In this document: one piece after another, positions 33,079 through 40,769 of the stretch
Layout: every line of letters begins with the position of its first letter
Numbering within the stretch: position 1 is the first letter of the stretch
Assembly (NCBI RefSeq): GCF_900091555.1
Contig: NZ_FMCX01000006.1
Coordinates: 279,116 to 343,115 of the forward strand
Reading direction: 5' to 3'
DNA from: Micromonospora mirobrigensis
GTDB taxonomy: Bacteria; Actinomycetota; Actinomycetes; Mycobacteriales; Micromonosporaceae
DNA: 64,000 bases
Notes under the pieces: model-generated
The model's input: only the letters and a program-made list of their open reading frames with translations
Databases searched by the model: none
Told to the model about the DNA's origin: nothing
Position numbers and translations under genes: made by a program

Positions 33079-33246
33079 ATGCCGGTTTTCGTGAAGAAGC
33101 TGCTCCTCTGGGGCAGCGTCGCCTTCCTGATCTACTTCATGGCGTTCCGGCCGGACGGGGCGGCGCAGCTGTTCAGGGGGATCGGGGCGGCGCTGATGGC
33201 GATGGCCCAGGGGCTCGGCGACTTCCTCACCGGCCTGATGAGCTGA
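33079..33246 (+). CDS. Small single-pass membrane protein
   Basis: This 55-aa protein has one clear TM (LLLWGSVAFLIYFMAF, ~7-22) followed by an amphipathic helix (LFRGIGAALMAMAQGLGDFL). GGGGAGGGACG gives a good ribosome binding site 3-6 nt before ATG 33079, which rules against the longer in-frame start. I believe similar short proteins occur in other actinobacteria, without known function. It lies between the PrsW-like gene and the convergent GroES-like gene. Confidence 0.75.
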   Translation: MPVFVKKLLLWGSVAFLIYFMAFRPDGAAQLFRGIGAALMAMAQGLGDFLTGLMS

Positions 33247-33252
33247 CCCACT

Positions 33253-33271
33253 CCCGGGCCCCCGACCCGGG
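33253..33271. terminator. Convergent-gene hairpin CCCGGG-N7-CCCGGG
   Basis: A 6-bp stem sits in the 31-bp gap between two convergent stop codons. It is modest and without a T-tract. Confidence 0.35.
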
Positions 33272-33277
33272 CCGACG

Positions 33278-33616
33278 TCAGAGGTAGAGGCCCGTGGCGT
33301 CCGGCTCGACCCGCTCGGCGGCGACCGCGTGCACGTCCCGTTCCCGCAGCAGCACATACCCGCGACCGTGCAGCTCGACCTCGGAGCGGTCGTCGGGGTC
33401 GAAGAGCACCCGGTCACCGGAGACGATCGAGCGGACGTTCGGCCCGACGCCGACCGCGGTGGCCCAGGCGAGCCGCTTGCCGACCGCGGCGGTCGCCGGG
33501 ATGACGATTCCGGCGCTGGAGCGGCGCTCACCCTCGCTCCCGTCCACCTTCACCAGCACCCGGTCGTGCAGCAGGCGGATCGGCAGGCCGGAGTCGAGGT
33601 CCTGATCGCTGGTCAC
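33278..33616 (-). CDS. GroES/Cpn10-family protein
   Basis: This 112-aa protein has the Cpn10 beta-barrel: IRLLHDRVLVKVDGSEGERRSSAGIVIP (~13-40) with the mobile loop, then VGVGPNVRSIVSGDRVLFDP and the closing YVLLRERDVHAV. It differs from a standard GroES in having a ~10-residue N-terminal extension and a divergent mobile loop (EGERRSSAGIVIP; normal GroES has an Ile-Val-Leu-type tripeptide here), so it may not be the main GroEL cap. The GTG 33616 start has TACCGT 7 nt upstream. There is no CIRCE in front of it, unlike the groEL gene 11 kb away. Confidence 0.85.
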   Translation of the reverse strand: MTSDQDLDSGLPIRLLHDRVLVKVDGSEGERRSSAGIVIPATAAVGKRLAWATAVGVGPNVRSIVSGDRVLFDPDDRSEVELHGRGYVLLRERDVHAVAAERVEPDATGLYL

Positions 33617-33623
33617 GCCGCAG

Positions 33624-33629
33624 ACGGTA
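33624..33629 (-). promoter_or_regulatory. -10 hexamer TACCGT for the GroES-like gene
   Basis: TACCGT ends 7 nt before GTG 33616. Confidence 0.5.
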
Positions 33630-33765
33630 CCGCCGACGGATGTCGGCGGTTACGCGCGGGTGCGGCTGGGCAATGTGTGGCGGATCTGCCCTACGGTGGC
33701 GCTGTCGGACGTACCCTGTGCGGACCCGTCGCCGTGCGGGCCGCCGTCATCGCCAGGAGGTGCGC

Positions 33766-35064
33766 TTGAGCCGCTTCGAGCGGGTACGCGGACGGCTGCG
33801 CCGTGCGTACGAGAACGGACGCGAGTCGGTGCGCGAGGCCAGGAGCCATCCGGCCGACCTGCCGGAGGAGGCACGGGTGGCCACGCCGGCCGCCCCGGGG
33901 CCGGTGGCCAAGCCGTCCGCCACCGTGGTGGGCGTGGAACAGCCCGCCGCGTTGCACAACTCCACCTCCAGCCGGGACGACGCCGACGTGCCGCACGCGC
34001 TGCGGATCGCCTCGGCCTGGTCGTGGCGGCTGATCGTGATCGGCGTGGTCACCTGGGCGCTGCTGCGGATCGTCGGGACGATCAGCGTCGTGATCATCCC
34101 GCTGGCGGTCGCGCTGCTGCTCTCCGCGCTGCTCGCGCCGGCGGTGGGCTGGCTGCTCAGGGCGCGCTTCCCGCGTTCGGCGGCGACGGCGGTGGTGCTG
34201 GTCGGCGGCCTGGCGGCGGTGATCGGCACGATGACCCTGGTGGTCAACGAGTTCATCCAGGGTGTGCCCGAGCTGAGCGAGAAGTCGTCGCAGGGCGTAC
34301 GGCAGATCCAGGACTGGTTGAAGACCGGCCCGCTGCACCTGTCGGACAGCCAGCTCGACAGGTACATCAACGAGGCGCAGGGCTGGATCAACGGCAACAC
34401 CGAGAAGTTCACCAGCGGGGCGTTGAGCACCGCGGCGACCCTCGCGGAGCTGCTCACCGGCACCATCCTGGTGCTCTTCGCCACCTTCTTCTTCCTGCGG
34501 GACGGCAACCGGATCTGGCGCTTCCTGGTCGGTCTGCTGCCGGTGGCGGCCCGGTGGAAGGTCGACGACGCGGGGCGGGCGTCGTGGTCGACGCTCGGTG
34601 CCTACGTCCGGGCCACCGTGCTGGTGGCGTTCATCGACGCGGTCGGCATCGGTATCTTCCTGGTCATCTTCGACATTCCGTTCGCCTTCCCGCTGGCCGC
34701 GCTGGTCTTCCTCGGCGCGTTCATCCCGATCGTCGGCGCCACCCTCTCCGGGGTGGTCGCGGTGCTGATCGCGCTGGTGGACAGCGGCCCGGCCATCGCG
34801 CTGGCCATCCTCGCCGTGGTGATCGGCGTGCAGCAGTTGGAGGGGCACATCCTCCAGCCCCTGATCATGGGTCGGGCGGTCGCCATCCACCCGCTCGCGG
34901 TGATCATCGGTATCGCGGCTGGCGTGGTGCTGGCCGGCATCACCGGCGCGGTGGTGGCGGTTCCACTGATCGCCGTGCTGAACACGGCGGTCCGCCGGCT
35001 GGCCGCCCGCTCGGTGCCGGAGACCCCACCGGACGCCGTGGTGGTGGCCTCCCAGGCCCCCTGA
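33766..35064 (+). CDS. AI-2E/PerM-family transporter
   Basis: This 432-aa membrane protein belongs to the AI-2E (PerM/TqsA) family. After a ~80-residue charged tail come TM segments at ~85-150, a central extracytoplasmic/helical region (ELSEKSSQGVRQIQDWL), and a C-terminal TM block with GAFIPIVGATLSGVVAVLIAL (~325) and the family signature QQLEGHILQPLIMGRAVAIHPL (~360-381). The start is a TTG at 33766 preceded by AGGAGG at 5 nt, which beats the upstream ATG that lacks a ribosome binding site. Family members include Na+/H+ antiporters and autoinducer exporters; substrate is not assignable. Confidence 0.9.
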   Translation: MSRFERVRGRLRRAYENGRESVREARSHPADLPEEARVATPAAPGPVAKPSATVVGVEQPAALHNSTSSRDDADVPHALRIASAWSWRLIVIGVVTWALLRIVGTISVVIIPLAVALLLSALLAPAVGWLLRARFPRSAATAVVLVGGLAAVIGTMTLVVNEFIQGVPELSEKSSQGVRQIQDWLKTGPLHLSDSQLDRYINEAQGWINGNTEKFTSGALSTAATLAELLTGTILVLFATFFFLRDGNRIWRFLVGLLPVAARWKVDDAGRASWSTLGAYVRATVLVAFIDAVGIGIFLVIFDIPFAFPLAALVFLGAFIPIVGATLSGVVAVLIALVDSGPAIALAILAVVIGVQQLEGHILQPLIMGRAVAIHPLAVIIGIAAGVVLAGITGAVVAVPLIAVLNTAVRRLAARSVPETPPDAVVVASQAP

Positions 35065-35078
35065 CCAGACCTGCACCC

Positions 35079-35110
35079 GAGCCCGTCCCCGCCCACGCGG
35101 GGGCGGGCTC
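35079..35110. terminator. Bidirectional terminator hairpin
   Basis: GAGCCCGTCCCCGC pairs with GCGGGGGCGGGCTC (14 bp, one G-U on one strand) around CCAC, between the convergent transporter and helicase stop codons. Confidence 0.7.
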
Positions 35111-35117
35111 GCGTCGA

Positions 35118-37268
35118 TCAGGACCGGGCGAGGCGTTCCAGGGCGCCGCGGGCGACCTCCGGTCGGGTGGTGTACCAGAACGGGGGCAGCGAGCGGCGCA
35201 GGAACGGCCCGTAGCCGCGGGCGGTCTCCAGCCGGGAGTCCAGCACCGCCACCACCCCCCGGTCGCCGGTGGCCCGGATCAGCCGACCCACGCCCTGGGC
35301 GAGGCGTACCGCGGCGATCGGCACGCTGACCGCGGCGAAGCCGGAGCCACCGCCGGCGTCGACGGCCGCCGCCCGAGCCGCGGCCAGGGGCTCGTCGGGG
35401 CGCGGGAAGGGCAGCCGGTCGATCACCACCAGCTGGCAGGCGTCGCCCGGCACGTCCACCCCCTGCCAGAGCGACATGACGCCGAACAGGCAGCTCTCCC
35501 GCTGCTCGCGGAACCTGCGGACCAGCAGCGGCAGCGCCTCCTCGCCCTGGAGCAGCACCGGCAGGTCGGTCCGCGCGCGGAGCAGCTCCGCCGCCTGCTG
35601 CGCGGCCCGCCGGGAGGAGAAGAGCCCGAGGGTACGCCCACCGAGCGCCGCGACCAGCCCGAGCAGCTCCTCGCCGGCCGCCTCGGGCAGGCCGGAGACG
35701 CTGGGGCGGGGCAGGTGCGCGGCGACGTACAGGATGCCCTGCCGGGCGTAGTCGAAGGGGGAGCCGACGTCCAGCGAACGCCACCCGGGGCCCTCGGTGG
35801 CCGGTACGGTGCCGGTGGCGGCCCGGCTGCCCGGCGCGGCGGCCACCGGGGCGGGGACGGCCGCGTCACCGCGCGCGGTGCTGGCGGCCAGCGCGGCGGC
35901 GGCCGGCGACGGCGGGGCGGGTGGCGGCGCGTCCAGTCCGAGCGCCCGGGCGACGGTGTCGAAGCGGCCGCCCAGCGCCAGGGTGGCCGAGGTGGCCACG
36001 ACGGTGCGCTCGTCGTACAGGTGGGTGGCGAGGGTGCCGGCGACCGAGAGCGGCGCGACCACCAGGGCCCGGCGGGAGCCGTTGTCGGGCTTCTCCACCC
36101 AGGCGACGTCGTGGTCGCCCTCCTCCAGCAGCCGCTGGGCGGTGGTGGAGAGCTCGTCGAGCACCGCCTTGGCCTGCTGCTTGCGGACCGGGTCGGGGTC
36201 GTCGGCCTTGACGTCGCCGATCGCCTCGAGGGCGGCCCGGGTGGCGGCGTCGAGCAGGGTGCACGCCTCGCGCAGCGGCGCCGGCAGGCCGGCGGTGATC
36301 CGGCCGGCGGGCGCCTCGGCCAGCCCCACGGCGAGGGCGTCGCCGGCCTCGGTGAGCCGGTCGGCGACGTCGGGCCGCAGCAGCGGCCGGGCCCGCCGGG
36401 CGGCCCGGTCGATCAGCTCCGGGACCAGCTCGGCCTGGGCCGCCGAGGAGACCCGGTCGGCCAGCTCGTGCGCCTCGTCGACGATGAGCAGCTTGTGCGG
36501 GGGGACGATGTGCCGGCCGGCGAGCATGTCCACGGCGAGCAGGCTGTGGTTGGTCACCACGATGTCCGCCTCCCGGGCGCGGGCCCGGGACGCCTCGGCG
36601 AAGCACTCCTGCCCGAAGGGGCAGCGGCTGGCCCCGACGCACTCCCGGGCCGGCATGGAGACCAGCCGCCAGGCCTGGTCGTCGACGCCCGGGTCCAGCT
36701 CGTCGCGGTCGCCGGTGTCGGTCTTCTCGGCCCAGTCGCGCAGTCGCTGGATCTGCTTGCCGAGCCGGCCGGCCTCACCGAGCCACTTCGTCCCGCCGGC
36801 CGGGCGGGCGGGCGGGGCGTCGAAGAGGGTGTCCTCCGGCTCGTCCTCGGTCGAGTTGTCCAGCCGGGCCAGGCAGAGGTAGTGGTGCCGGCCCTTCAGC
36901 ACGGCGAAGGTGGGGCGCCGGCCGAGCAGCGGCTCGACCGCGTCGGCGAGCCGGGGCAGGTCGTGGTCGACCAGCTGGGACTGCAACGCCAGGGTGGCGG
37001 TGGAGACCACCACGGGGCCGTCCACGGTGAGCGCCGGGGCCAGGTAGGCCAGGGACTTGCCGGTGCCGGTGCCGGCCTGCACGAGCAGGTGCTCGCGGGA
37101 GGTGACGCTCCGCTCGATCGCCTCGGTCATCTGCTGCTGGCCGGGGCGGGTGGCGCCACCGGGGACCGCGCCCACCGCGGCGGTGAGCAGCTCGGTCGCG
37201 CTGGGCCGGGCGCCCCGGCGCTTCCCGCGGGACAGGGCGGGGCCGGTGGCGGTGCGGGGCGGGGTCAC
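35118..37268 (-). CDS. DinG/XPD-family ATP-dependent DNA helicase
   Basis: This 716-aa superfamily-2 helicase has Walker A AGTGTGKSLAYL (~65), the DEAH box LLIVDEAHEL (~260) and motif VI QGVGRLIRATGDRGVV (~660). Four Cys (HYLCLARL; ECVGASRCPFGQECF, ~150-210) fit an FeS cluster domain as in DinG/XPD, suggesting 5'-3' unwinding in repair or R-loop removal. SLWQGVDVPGDACQLV (~595) matches motif V. A longer reading starts at GTG 37328, but the GTG at 37268 has TACCGT 6 nt upstream and is preferred. It is divergent from the DUF402 gene. Confidence 0.93.
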   Translation of the reverse strand: MTPPRTATGPALSRGKRRGARPSATELLTAAVGAVPGGATRPGQQQMTEAIERSVTSREHLLVQAGTGTGKSLAYLAPALTVDGPVVVSTATLALQSQLVDHDLPRLADAVEPLLGRRPTFAVLKGRHHYLCLARLDNSTEDEPEDTLFDAPPARPAGGTKWLGEAGRLGKQIQRLRDWAEKTDTGDRDELDPGVDDQAWRLVSMPARECVGASRCPFGQECFAEASRARAREADIVVTNHSLLAVDMLAGRHIVPPHKLLIVDEAHELADRVSSAAQAELVPELIDRAARRARPLLRPDVADRLTEAGDALAVGLAEAPAGRITAGLPAPLREACTLLDAATRAALEAIGDVKADDPDPVRKQQAKAVLDELSTTAQRLLEEGDHDVAWVEKPDNGSRRALVVAPLSVAGTLATHLYDERTVVATSATLALGGRFDTVARALGLDAPPPAPPSPAAAALAASTARGDAAVPAPVAAAPGSRAATGTVPATEGPGWRSLDVGSPFDYARQGILYVAAHLPRPSVSGLPEAAGEELLGLVAALGGRTLGLFSSRRAAQQAAELLRARTDLPVLLQGEEALPLLVRRFREQRESCLFGVMSLWQGVDVPGDACQLVVIDRLPFPRPDEPLAAARAAAVDAGGGSGFAAVSVPIAAVRLAQGVGRLIRATGDRGVVAVLDSRLETARGYGPFLRRSLPPFWYTTRPEVARGALERLARS

Positions 37269-37274
37269 CGTGCG

Positions 37275-37280
37275 ACGGTA
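37275..37280 (-). promoter_or_regulatory. -10 hexamer TACCGT for the helicase gene
   Basis: TACCGT ends 6 nt before GTG 37268; this decides the start used here. Confidence 0.5.
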
Positions 37281-37392
37281 CCCGCCGGGGGTGACAGGGG
37301 TGGCCGACCCCGCCGGTGGCGCGGTCACCGTGCGGAACCACGTACCCCGTTTCCGGTTACCTCCGTCGCAGCGTCGGATGGGCGGTATCGGT

Positions 37393-37398
37393 TAGGGT
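37393..37398 (+). promoter_or_regulatory. -10 hexamer TAGGGT for the DUF402 gene
   Basis: TAGGGT ends 7 nt before ATG 37406. Confidence 0.52.
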
Positions 37399-37405
37399 GC
37401 GACTC

Positions 37406-37912
37406 ATGCCGAGCGACGTGGTCCGTGTGATCTACCGCAAGTACGACGGCAGCGCCCACCGCGACTACCCGGCCCGCCGCCTCGCCGAGGACGACCTCGG
37501 TGTCTGGCTCGGCGTGTCGATCGGCACCGAGTCGGTCTACCACGGTCGGCCCTCGGTGGAGCAGATCCCGTTCGTGCTGCTGGTGCCGCACCACGGCTGG
37601 TGGACGGGGATGTTCAACCCGCCGCCGCGGACCAGCGAGGTCTACTGCGACATCGCCACCCCGGCCCGCTGGGACGGGCAGGACACCGTCCACCTGGTCG
37701 ACCTCGACCTGGACGTGGTGCGCCGGCGCGGCACCGGGCTGGTCGAGCTGCGCGACGAGGACGAGTTCGCCGAGCACCGGGAGCGCTTCGGCTACCCCGA
37801 CGACGTGGTGGTCGAGGCGGAGGCGGCGGCGCGGTGGCTCTTCGGCGCGCTGGGCGACGGCACCGAGCCGTTCGCCACGTCGTACCGGAAGTGGCTGGCC
37901 CTGGTGGTCTGA
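37406..37912 (+). CDS. DUF402-domain protein
   Basis: This 168-aa protein has the DUF402 beta-barrel: VIYRKYDGSAHRDYPAR at the start, HHGWWTGMFNPPP (~66) and the acidic metal-binding-like stretch YCDIATPARWDGQDTVHLVDLDLDVV (~83-107). Family members with known activity hydrolyse nucleoside di- or triphosphates; whether this one does is unknown. The C-terminal helix EAAARWLFGAL is conserved in the family. It is convergent with a sigma-factor gene, only 10 nt apart. Confidence 0.87.
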   Translation: MPSDVVRVIYRKYDGSAHRDYPARRLAEDDLGVWLGVSIGTESVYHGRPSVEQIPFVLLVPHHGWWTGMFNPPPRTSEVYCDIATPARWDGQDTVHLVDLDLDVVRRRGTGLVELRDEDEFAEHRERFGYPDDVVVEAEAAARWLFGALGDGTEPFATSYRKWLALVV

Positions 37913-37922
37913 CCGGGAGCGG

Positions 37923-38888
37923 TCACCAGCGCGGCGGCCAGCCGGCGGATTCGGGCAGCGCCGGCAGGCCGGCCACCTTCTCCGGGTTGAGCTGGTTGAA
38001 GATGCCGGTGATCCGGCCGTCGGCCATGGCGAACGCGACGACCAGCCGCATCGGCCGGCCGTCGGTGTGCACGCCCTCGAACTGCAACCCGAGCGACCCG
38101 TCCACCAGCACCACCCCGGACCGGACCCGCTGGCCGCGCCGCGCGGCCTGGGCGAACAGGCCGAGGGTGAACCGGCCGACCGCGTCCGGGCCGGTGACCG
38201 GGCGGCGGGCGGCCGGGAAGCGACCGCCGCTGTCGCCGATCAGCACCACGTCGGGGGCGAGCACCCGGACCAGGGCGGCGAGGTCGCCGGACTCGGTGGC
38301 CGCCAGAAAGGCGGCCAGCACCCGCCGCTGCTCGGCCGGGTCGGCGGTGTGCCGGGGTACGTCGGCGGCGGTCACCGCCCGCCGGGCCCGGGAGGCGAGC
38401 TGCCGGGCCGCCTCGGGCGTGGTGTCCAGCGCCTCGGCGATCCGGGCGAACGGCACGGCGAACACGTCGTGCAGGACGAACGCCACCCGCTGTTCCGGGC
38501 CCAGCCGTTCCAGCACCACCTGGAGGGCGGTGCCGAGCTGGTCGCGGCGCAGCGCCCGTTCGGCCGGGTCGGGGGCGAACCCGTCGGCCGCCGGCGGGAG
38601 CGGGGCCACCAACGGCTCGGGCAGCCACTGCCCGGGGTACGTCTCCCGGCGTACCCGGGCCGAGCGGAGCACGTCCAGGCAGATCCGGGCGCAGGTGGTG
38701 GTGAGCCAGGCGCGCAGGTGGCGTACCTCGGCACGGGCGGCGGGGTCACCGAGGGCCGTGGAATATCGCAGCCAGGTCTCCTGGACGGCGTCCTCGGCCT
38801 CGCCGCGGCTGCCGAGCATCCGGTACGCCACCGCGGTCAGCCGCCCGCGCTCGGCCTCGAACTCCGCCGCCGTCGTCTCCACCGTCAT
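37923..38888 (-). CDS. ECF41-type sigma factor with SnoaL-like C-terminus (SigJ family)
   Basis: This 321-aa sigma factor has region 2 (AYRMLGSRGEAEDAVQETWLR, ~20-40), region 4 (LGPEQRVAFVLHDVFAVPF and DTTPEAARQLASRARR, ~125-165) and a fused SnoaL-like domain (~185-305). ECF41 hallmarks are visible: WLPEP in the linker, GDSGGRF for the usual DGGGR/K, and a terminal NPEK motif. In this group the C-terminal domain takes the place of an anti-sigma factor. ATG 38888 follows GGGGAGG at 5 nt. ECF41 genes usually neighbour a DoxX, carboxymuconolactone-decarboxylase or oxidoreductase target, none of which is adjacent here. Confidence 0.92.
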   Translation of the reverse strand: MTVETTAAEFEAERGRLTAVAYRMLGSRGEAEDAVQETWLRYSTALGDPAARAEVRHLRAWLTTTCARICLDVLRSARVRRETYPGQWLPEPLVAPLPPAADGFAPDPAERALRRDQLGTALQVVLERLGPEQRVAFVLHDVFAVPFARIAEALDTTPEAARQLASRARRAVTAADVPRHTADPAEQRRVLAAFLAATESGDLAALVRVLAPDVVLIGDSGGRFPAARRPVTGPDAVGRFTLGLFAQAARRGQRVRSGVVLVDGSLGLQFEGVHTDGRPMRLVVAFAMADGRITGIFNQLNPEKVAGLPALPESAGWPPRW

Positions 38889-39020
38889 CCCGGCCTCCCC
38901 GCACAGATTCTGCCCGTCCCATGGACGTCCCGGCGCCCCGGAACGTGACCCGGCGGGGTGCCCCGGCGTGGCCGGCGCGCTCGGGAGGCGGATGGTGGCC
39001 GGGTGGGTGAGGATCGGGGG

Positions 39021-40019
39021 ATGGGCTCTGATGACGTGACGGAGATCGTGCCGCCCGAGGGCGGCGCGATGCGGGACCTGCTGCGGGTCCCGTCGGACGG
39101 CACCCCGGTCGACCTGGACGCGATCGGTCCCCGGTCCACCCCCGGGCTGCCCGGGGCCGCGGGGTCCGGCGGCGCGCGCAAGGCGTGGGCCCGCCAACAG
39201 GTCGAGGCGATCGGCGGTGAGCTGGGGCGGCAGCAGGAGATGCTCTTCGCCACGGCGAAGGCGGCGGCCGACTCGGCCGCGCCCACCTCGGCCCCGACCA
39301 CCGGCGGCCCGGAGCTGGGCCCGGGTCGGCCCGGCCGGGTGCTGCTGGTGCTCCAGGCGATGGACTGCGGTGGCAAGGACGGGACGATCAAGCGGGTGGC
39401 CGGCGCGATGAACCCGCTCGGCCTGCATATCCGGTCGTTCGGCCCGCCGACGCCGGAGGAGTTGCGGCACGACTTCCTGTGGCGGATCCGGCGCTCCCTG
39501 CCACCACCCGGGTACGTCGGGATCTTCAACCGCTCGCACTACGAGGACGTGCTGGTGGCCCGGGTGGACGGGCTGGTGCCCGAGGCCACCTGGCGGGCCC
39601 GGTACGACGAGATCAACGACTTCGAGCGGGAGCTGACCTCCGGTGGGGTGACCCTGGTCAAGGTGATGTTGCACATCTCCCGGGCCGAGCAGGGCGAGCG
39701 GCTCTCGGAGCGGCTGACCGACCCGCGCAAGTACTGGAAGTACAACCCGGGTGACATCGACGCCCGGGCCCGGTGGGACGACTACCGGGCGGCGTACGCC
39801 GAGGCGCTGGCGCGGTGCGGCTCGGACGCCGCGCCCTGGTTCGTGGTGCCGGCGGACCGGAAGTGGTACAGGGACTGGGCGGTGGCCCAGCTGCTGCGGG
39901 AGACGTTCGACGGACTGGATCTCGGGTATCCGCCGGCGGACTTCGACGTGGCCACCGAGCGGGCCCGGCTGGGGGAGGTTCAAGCGGCAGAAGGTGAACG
40001 GCAGGTTAACGAAGCGTGA
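39021..40019 (+). CDS. Polyphosphate kinase 2 family protein
   Basis: This 332-aa enzyme of the PPK2 family transfers phosphate between polyphosphate and nucleotides. It has Walker A VLQAMDCGGKDGTI (~113), Walker B GIFNRSHYEDVLVAR (~172) and the lid segment KVMLHISRAEQGERLSERL (~215). One kinase domain makes it a PPK2 class I or III-like enzyme. The ~90-residue N-terminal extension includes a Ala/Ser/Thr-rich insertion. GAGGAT 6 nt before ATG 39021 could be a -10 or a weak Shine-Dalgarno. Its last codons overlap a PHO box for the following gene, consistent with a place in phosphate metabolism. Confidence 0.92.
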   Translation: MGSDDVTEIVPPEGGAMRDLLRVPSDGTPVDLDAIGPRSTPGLPGAAGSGGARKAWARQQVEAIGGELGRQQEMLFATAKAAADSAAPTSAPTTGGPELGPGRPGRVLLVLQAMDCGGKDGTIKRVAGAMNPLGLHIRSFGPPTPEELRHDFLWRIRRSLPPPGYVGIFNRSHYEDVLVARVDGLVPEATWRARYDEINDFERELTSGGVTLVKVMLHISRAEQGERLSERLTDPRKYWKYNPGDIDARARWDDYRAAYAEALARCGSDAAPWFVVPADRKWYRDWAVAQLLRETFDGLDLGYPPADFDVATERARLGEVQAAEGERQVNEA

Positions 40020-40022
40020 ACC
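39990..40022 (-). promoter_or_regulatory. PHO box, three 11-nt direct repeats (PhoP site)
   Basis: Read on the minus strand, GTTCACGCTTC, GTTAACCTGCC and GTTCACCTTCT follow each other without gaps, matching the GTTCA-type 11-nt units bound by actinomycete PhoP. The site covers the last codons of the PPK2 gene and lies ~120 nt upstream of the DUF47/pit pair. Confidence 0.75.
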
Positions 40023-40040
40023 GGGCCTGACCAGGGGTGG

Positions 40041-40057
40041 GCCGGGAATTTCCCGGC
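40041..40057. terminator. Palindrome GCCGGGAA-T-TTCCCGGC
   Basis: This is a perfect 8-bp inverted repeat just past the PPK2 stop and before the predicted DUF47 transcript start. It is suitable as a terminator for PPK2 or a regulatory dyad. Confidence 0.4.
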
Positions 40058-40069
40058 TCAGCCGTTCCC

Positions 40070-40075
40070 TAGCAT
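40070..40075 (+). promoter_or_regulatory. -10 hexamer TAGCAT for the DUF47-pit operon
   Basis: TAGCAT predicts a transcript start near 40082 and a ~57-nt leader. The PHO box lies ~48 bp upstream of it. Confidence 0.4.
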
Positions 40076-40138
40076 TCCCATGGCAGGCACCCCCGGTGGC
40101 ACCGCGCCACCCTCCACCGACACCACGAGGTCCGTGCT

Positions 40139-40765
40139 GTGAAGTTTTCCTTCCGCCCCACCGAGGGCGCCTTCTACGAGCTCTTCACCAGGGCCGCGCA
40201 GAACCTGGTGAAGGGCACCGAGCTGCTCAACGAGCTGGGGCTGCCCGGCGCGGACGTGCAGTCGGTCAGCGAGCGGCTCACCGAGGTCGAGCACGACAGC
40301 GACCAGATCACCCACGAGCTGTACAAGAAGATCAACTCTACCTTCATCACCCCGTTCGACCGGGAGGACATCTACCGGCTGGGCTCGCTGCTCGACGACG
40401 TGATGGACCACCTGGAGGCGGTCGGCGACCTGCTCTACCTCTACGGCCTGACCGAGCTGCCGGCGCTGCCCCGCGAGCTGCACGAGATGGTCAACGTGCT
40501 CGACCAGCAGGCCAAGCTGACCGCCGAGGCGATGCCCCGGCTGCGGTCGATGAAGAACCTCGAGGACTACTGGATCGAGTGCAACCGGCTGGAGAACGAG
40601 GGTGACCGGATCAACCGGCAGCTGCTGGTCCGGCTCTTCTCCGGCGAGTACGACGCGCTGACCGTGCTGAAGATGAAGGAGGTCGCCGACGAGCTGGAGG
40701 CCGCCTGCGACGCCTTCGAGCACGTGGCGAACACCGTCGAGACCATCGCGGTCAAGGAGTCCTGA
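40139..40765 (+). CDS. DUF47 PhoU-like protein
   Basis: This 208-aa all-helical protein belongs to the DUF47 (YkaA/PhoU-like) family that accompanies Pit transporters and probably regulates them. Typical segments are FYELFTRAAQNLVKGTELLN (~12-31), HDSDQITHELYKKINSTFITPFDRED (~54-79), which holds family metal-binding-type Asp/Glu residues, and ALTVLKMKEVADELEAACDAFEHVANTVE at the end. The GTG start follows GAGGTCCG. The pit gene begins 4 nt after its stop, so the two are one operon, under the upstream PHO box. Confidence 0.93.
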   Translation: MKFSFRPTEGAFYELFTRAAQNLVKGTELLNELGLPGADVQSVSERLTEVEHDSDQITHELYKKINSTFITPFDREDIYRLGSLLDDVMDHLEAVGDLLYLYGLTELPALPRELHEMVNVLDQQAKLTAEAMPRLRSMKNLEDYWIECNRLENEGDRINRQLLVRLFSGEYDALTVLKMKEVADELEAACDAFEHVANTVETIAVKES

Positions 40766-40769
40766 TCCT

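Noticed and set aside
30115..33531. 1138-codon minus-strand open frame
   Set aside because: It is antisense to the FUSC-like, PrsW-like and small membrane genes. The translation is His/Gln/Arg/Gly-rich without a recognisable fold.
33660..37430. 1256-codon plus-strand open frame
   Set aside because: It overlaps the AI-2E transporter in another frame and the helicase in antisense, both with clear family motifs. The long frame has only low-complexity sequence.
37923..39983. 686-codon minus-strand frame ending in the sigma factor
   Set aside because: Only the last 321 codons match a protein family. The upstream part is antisense to the PPK2 gene, and ATG 38888 has a good ribosome binding site.
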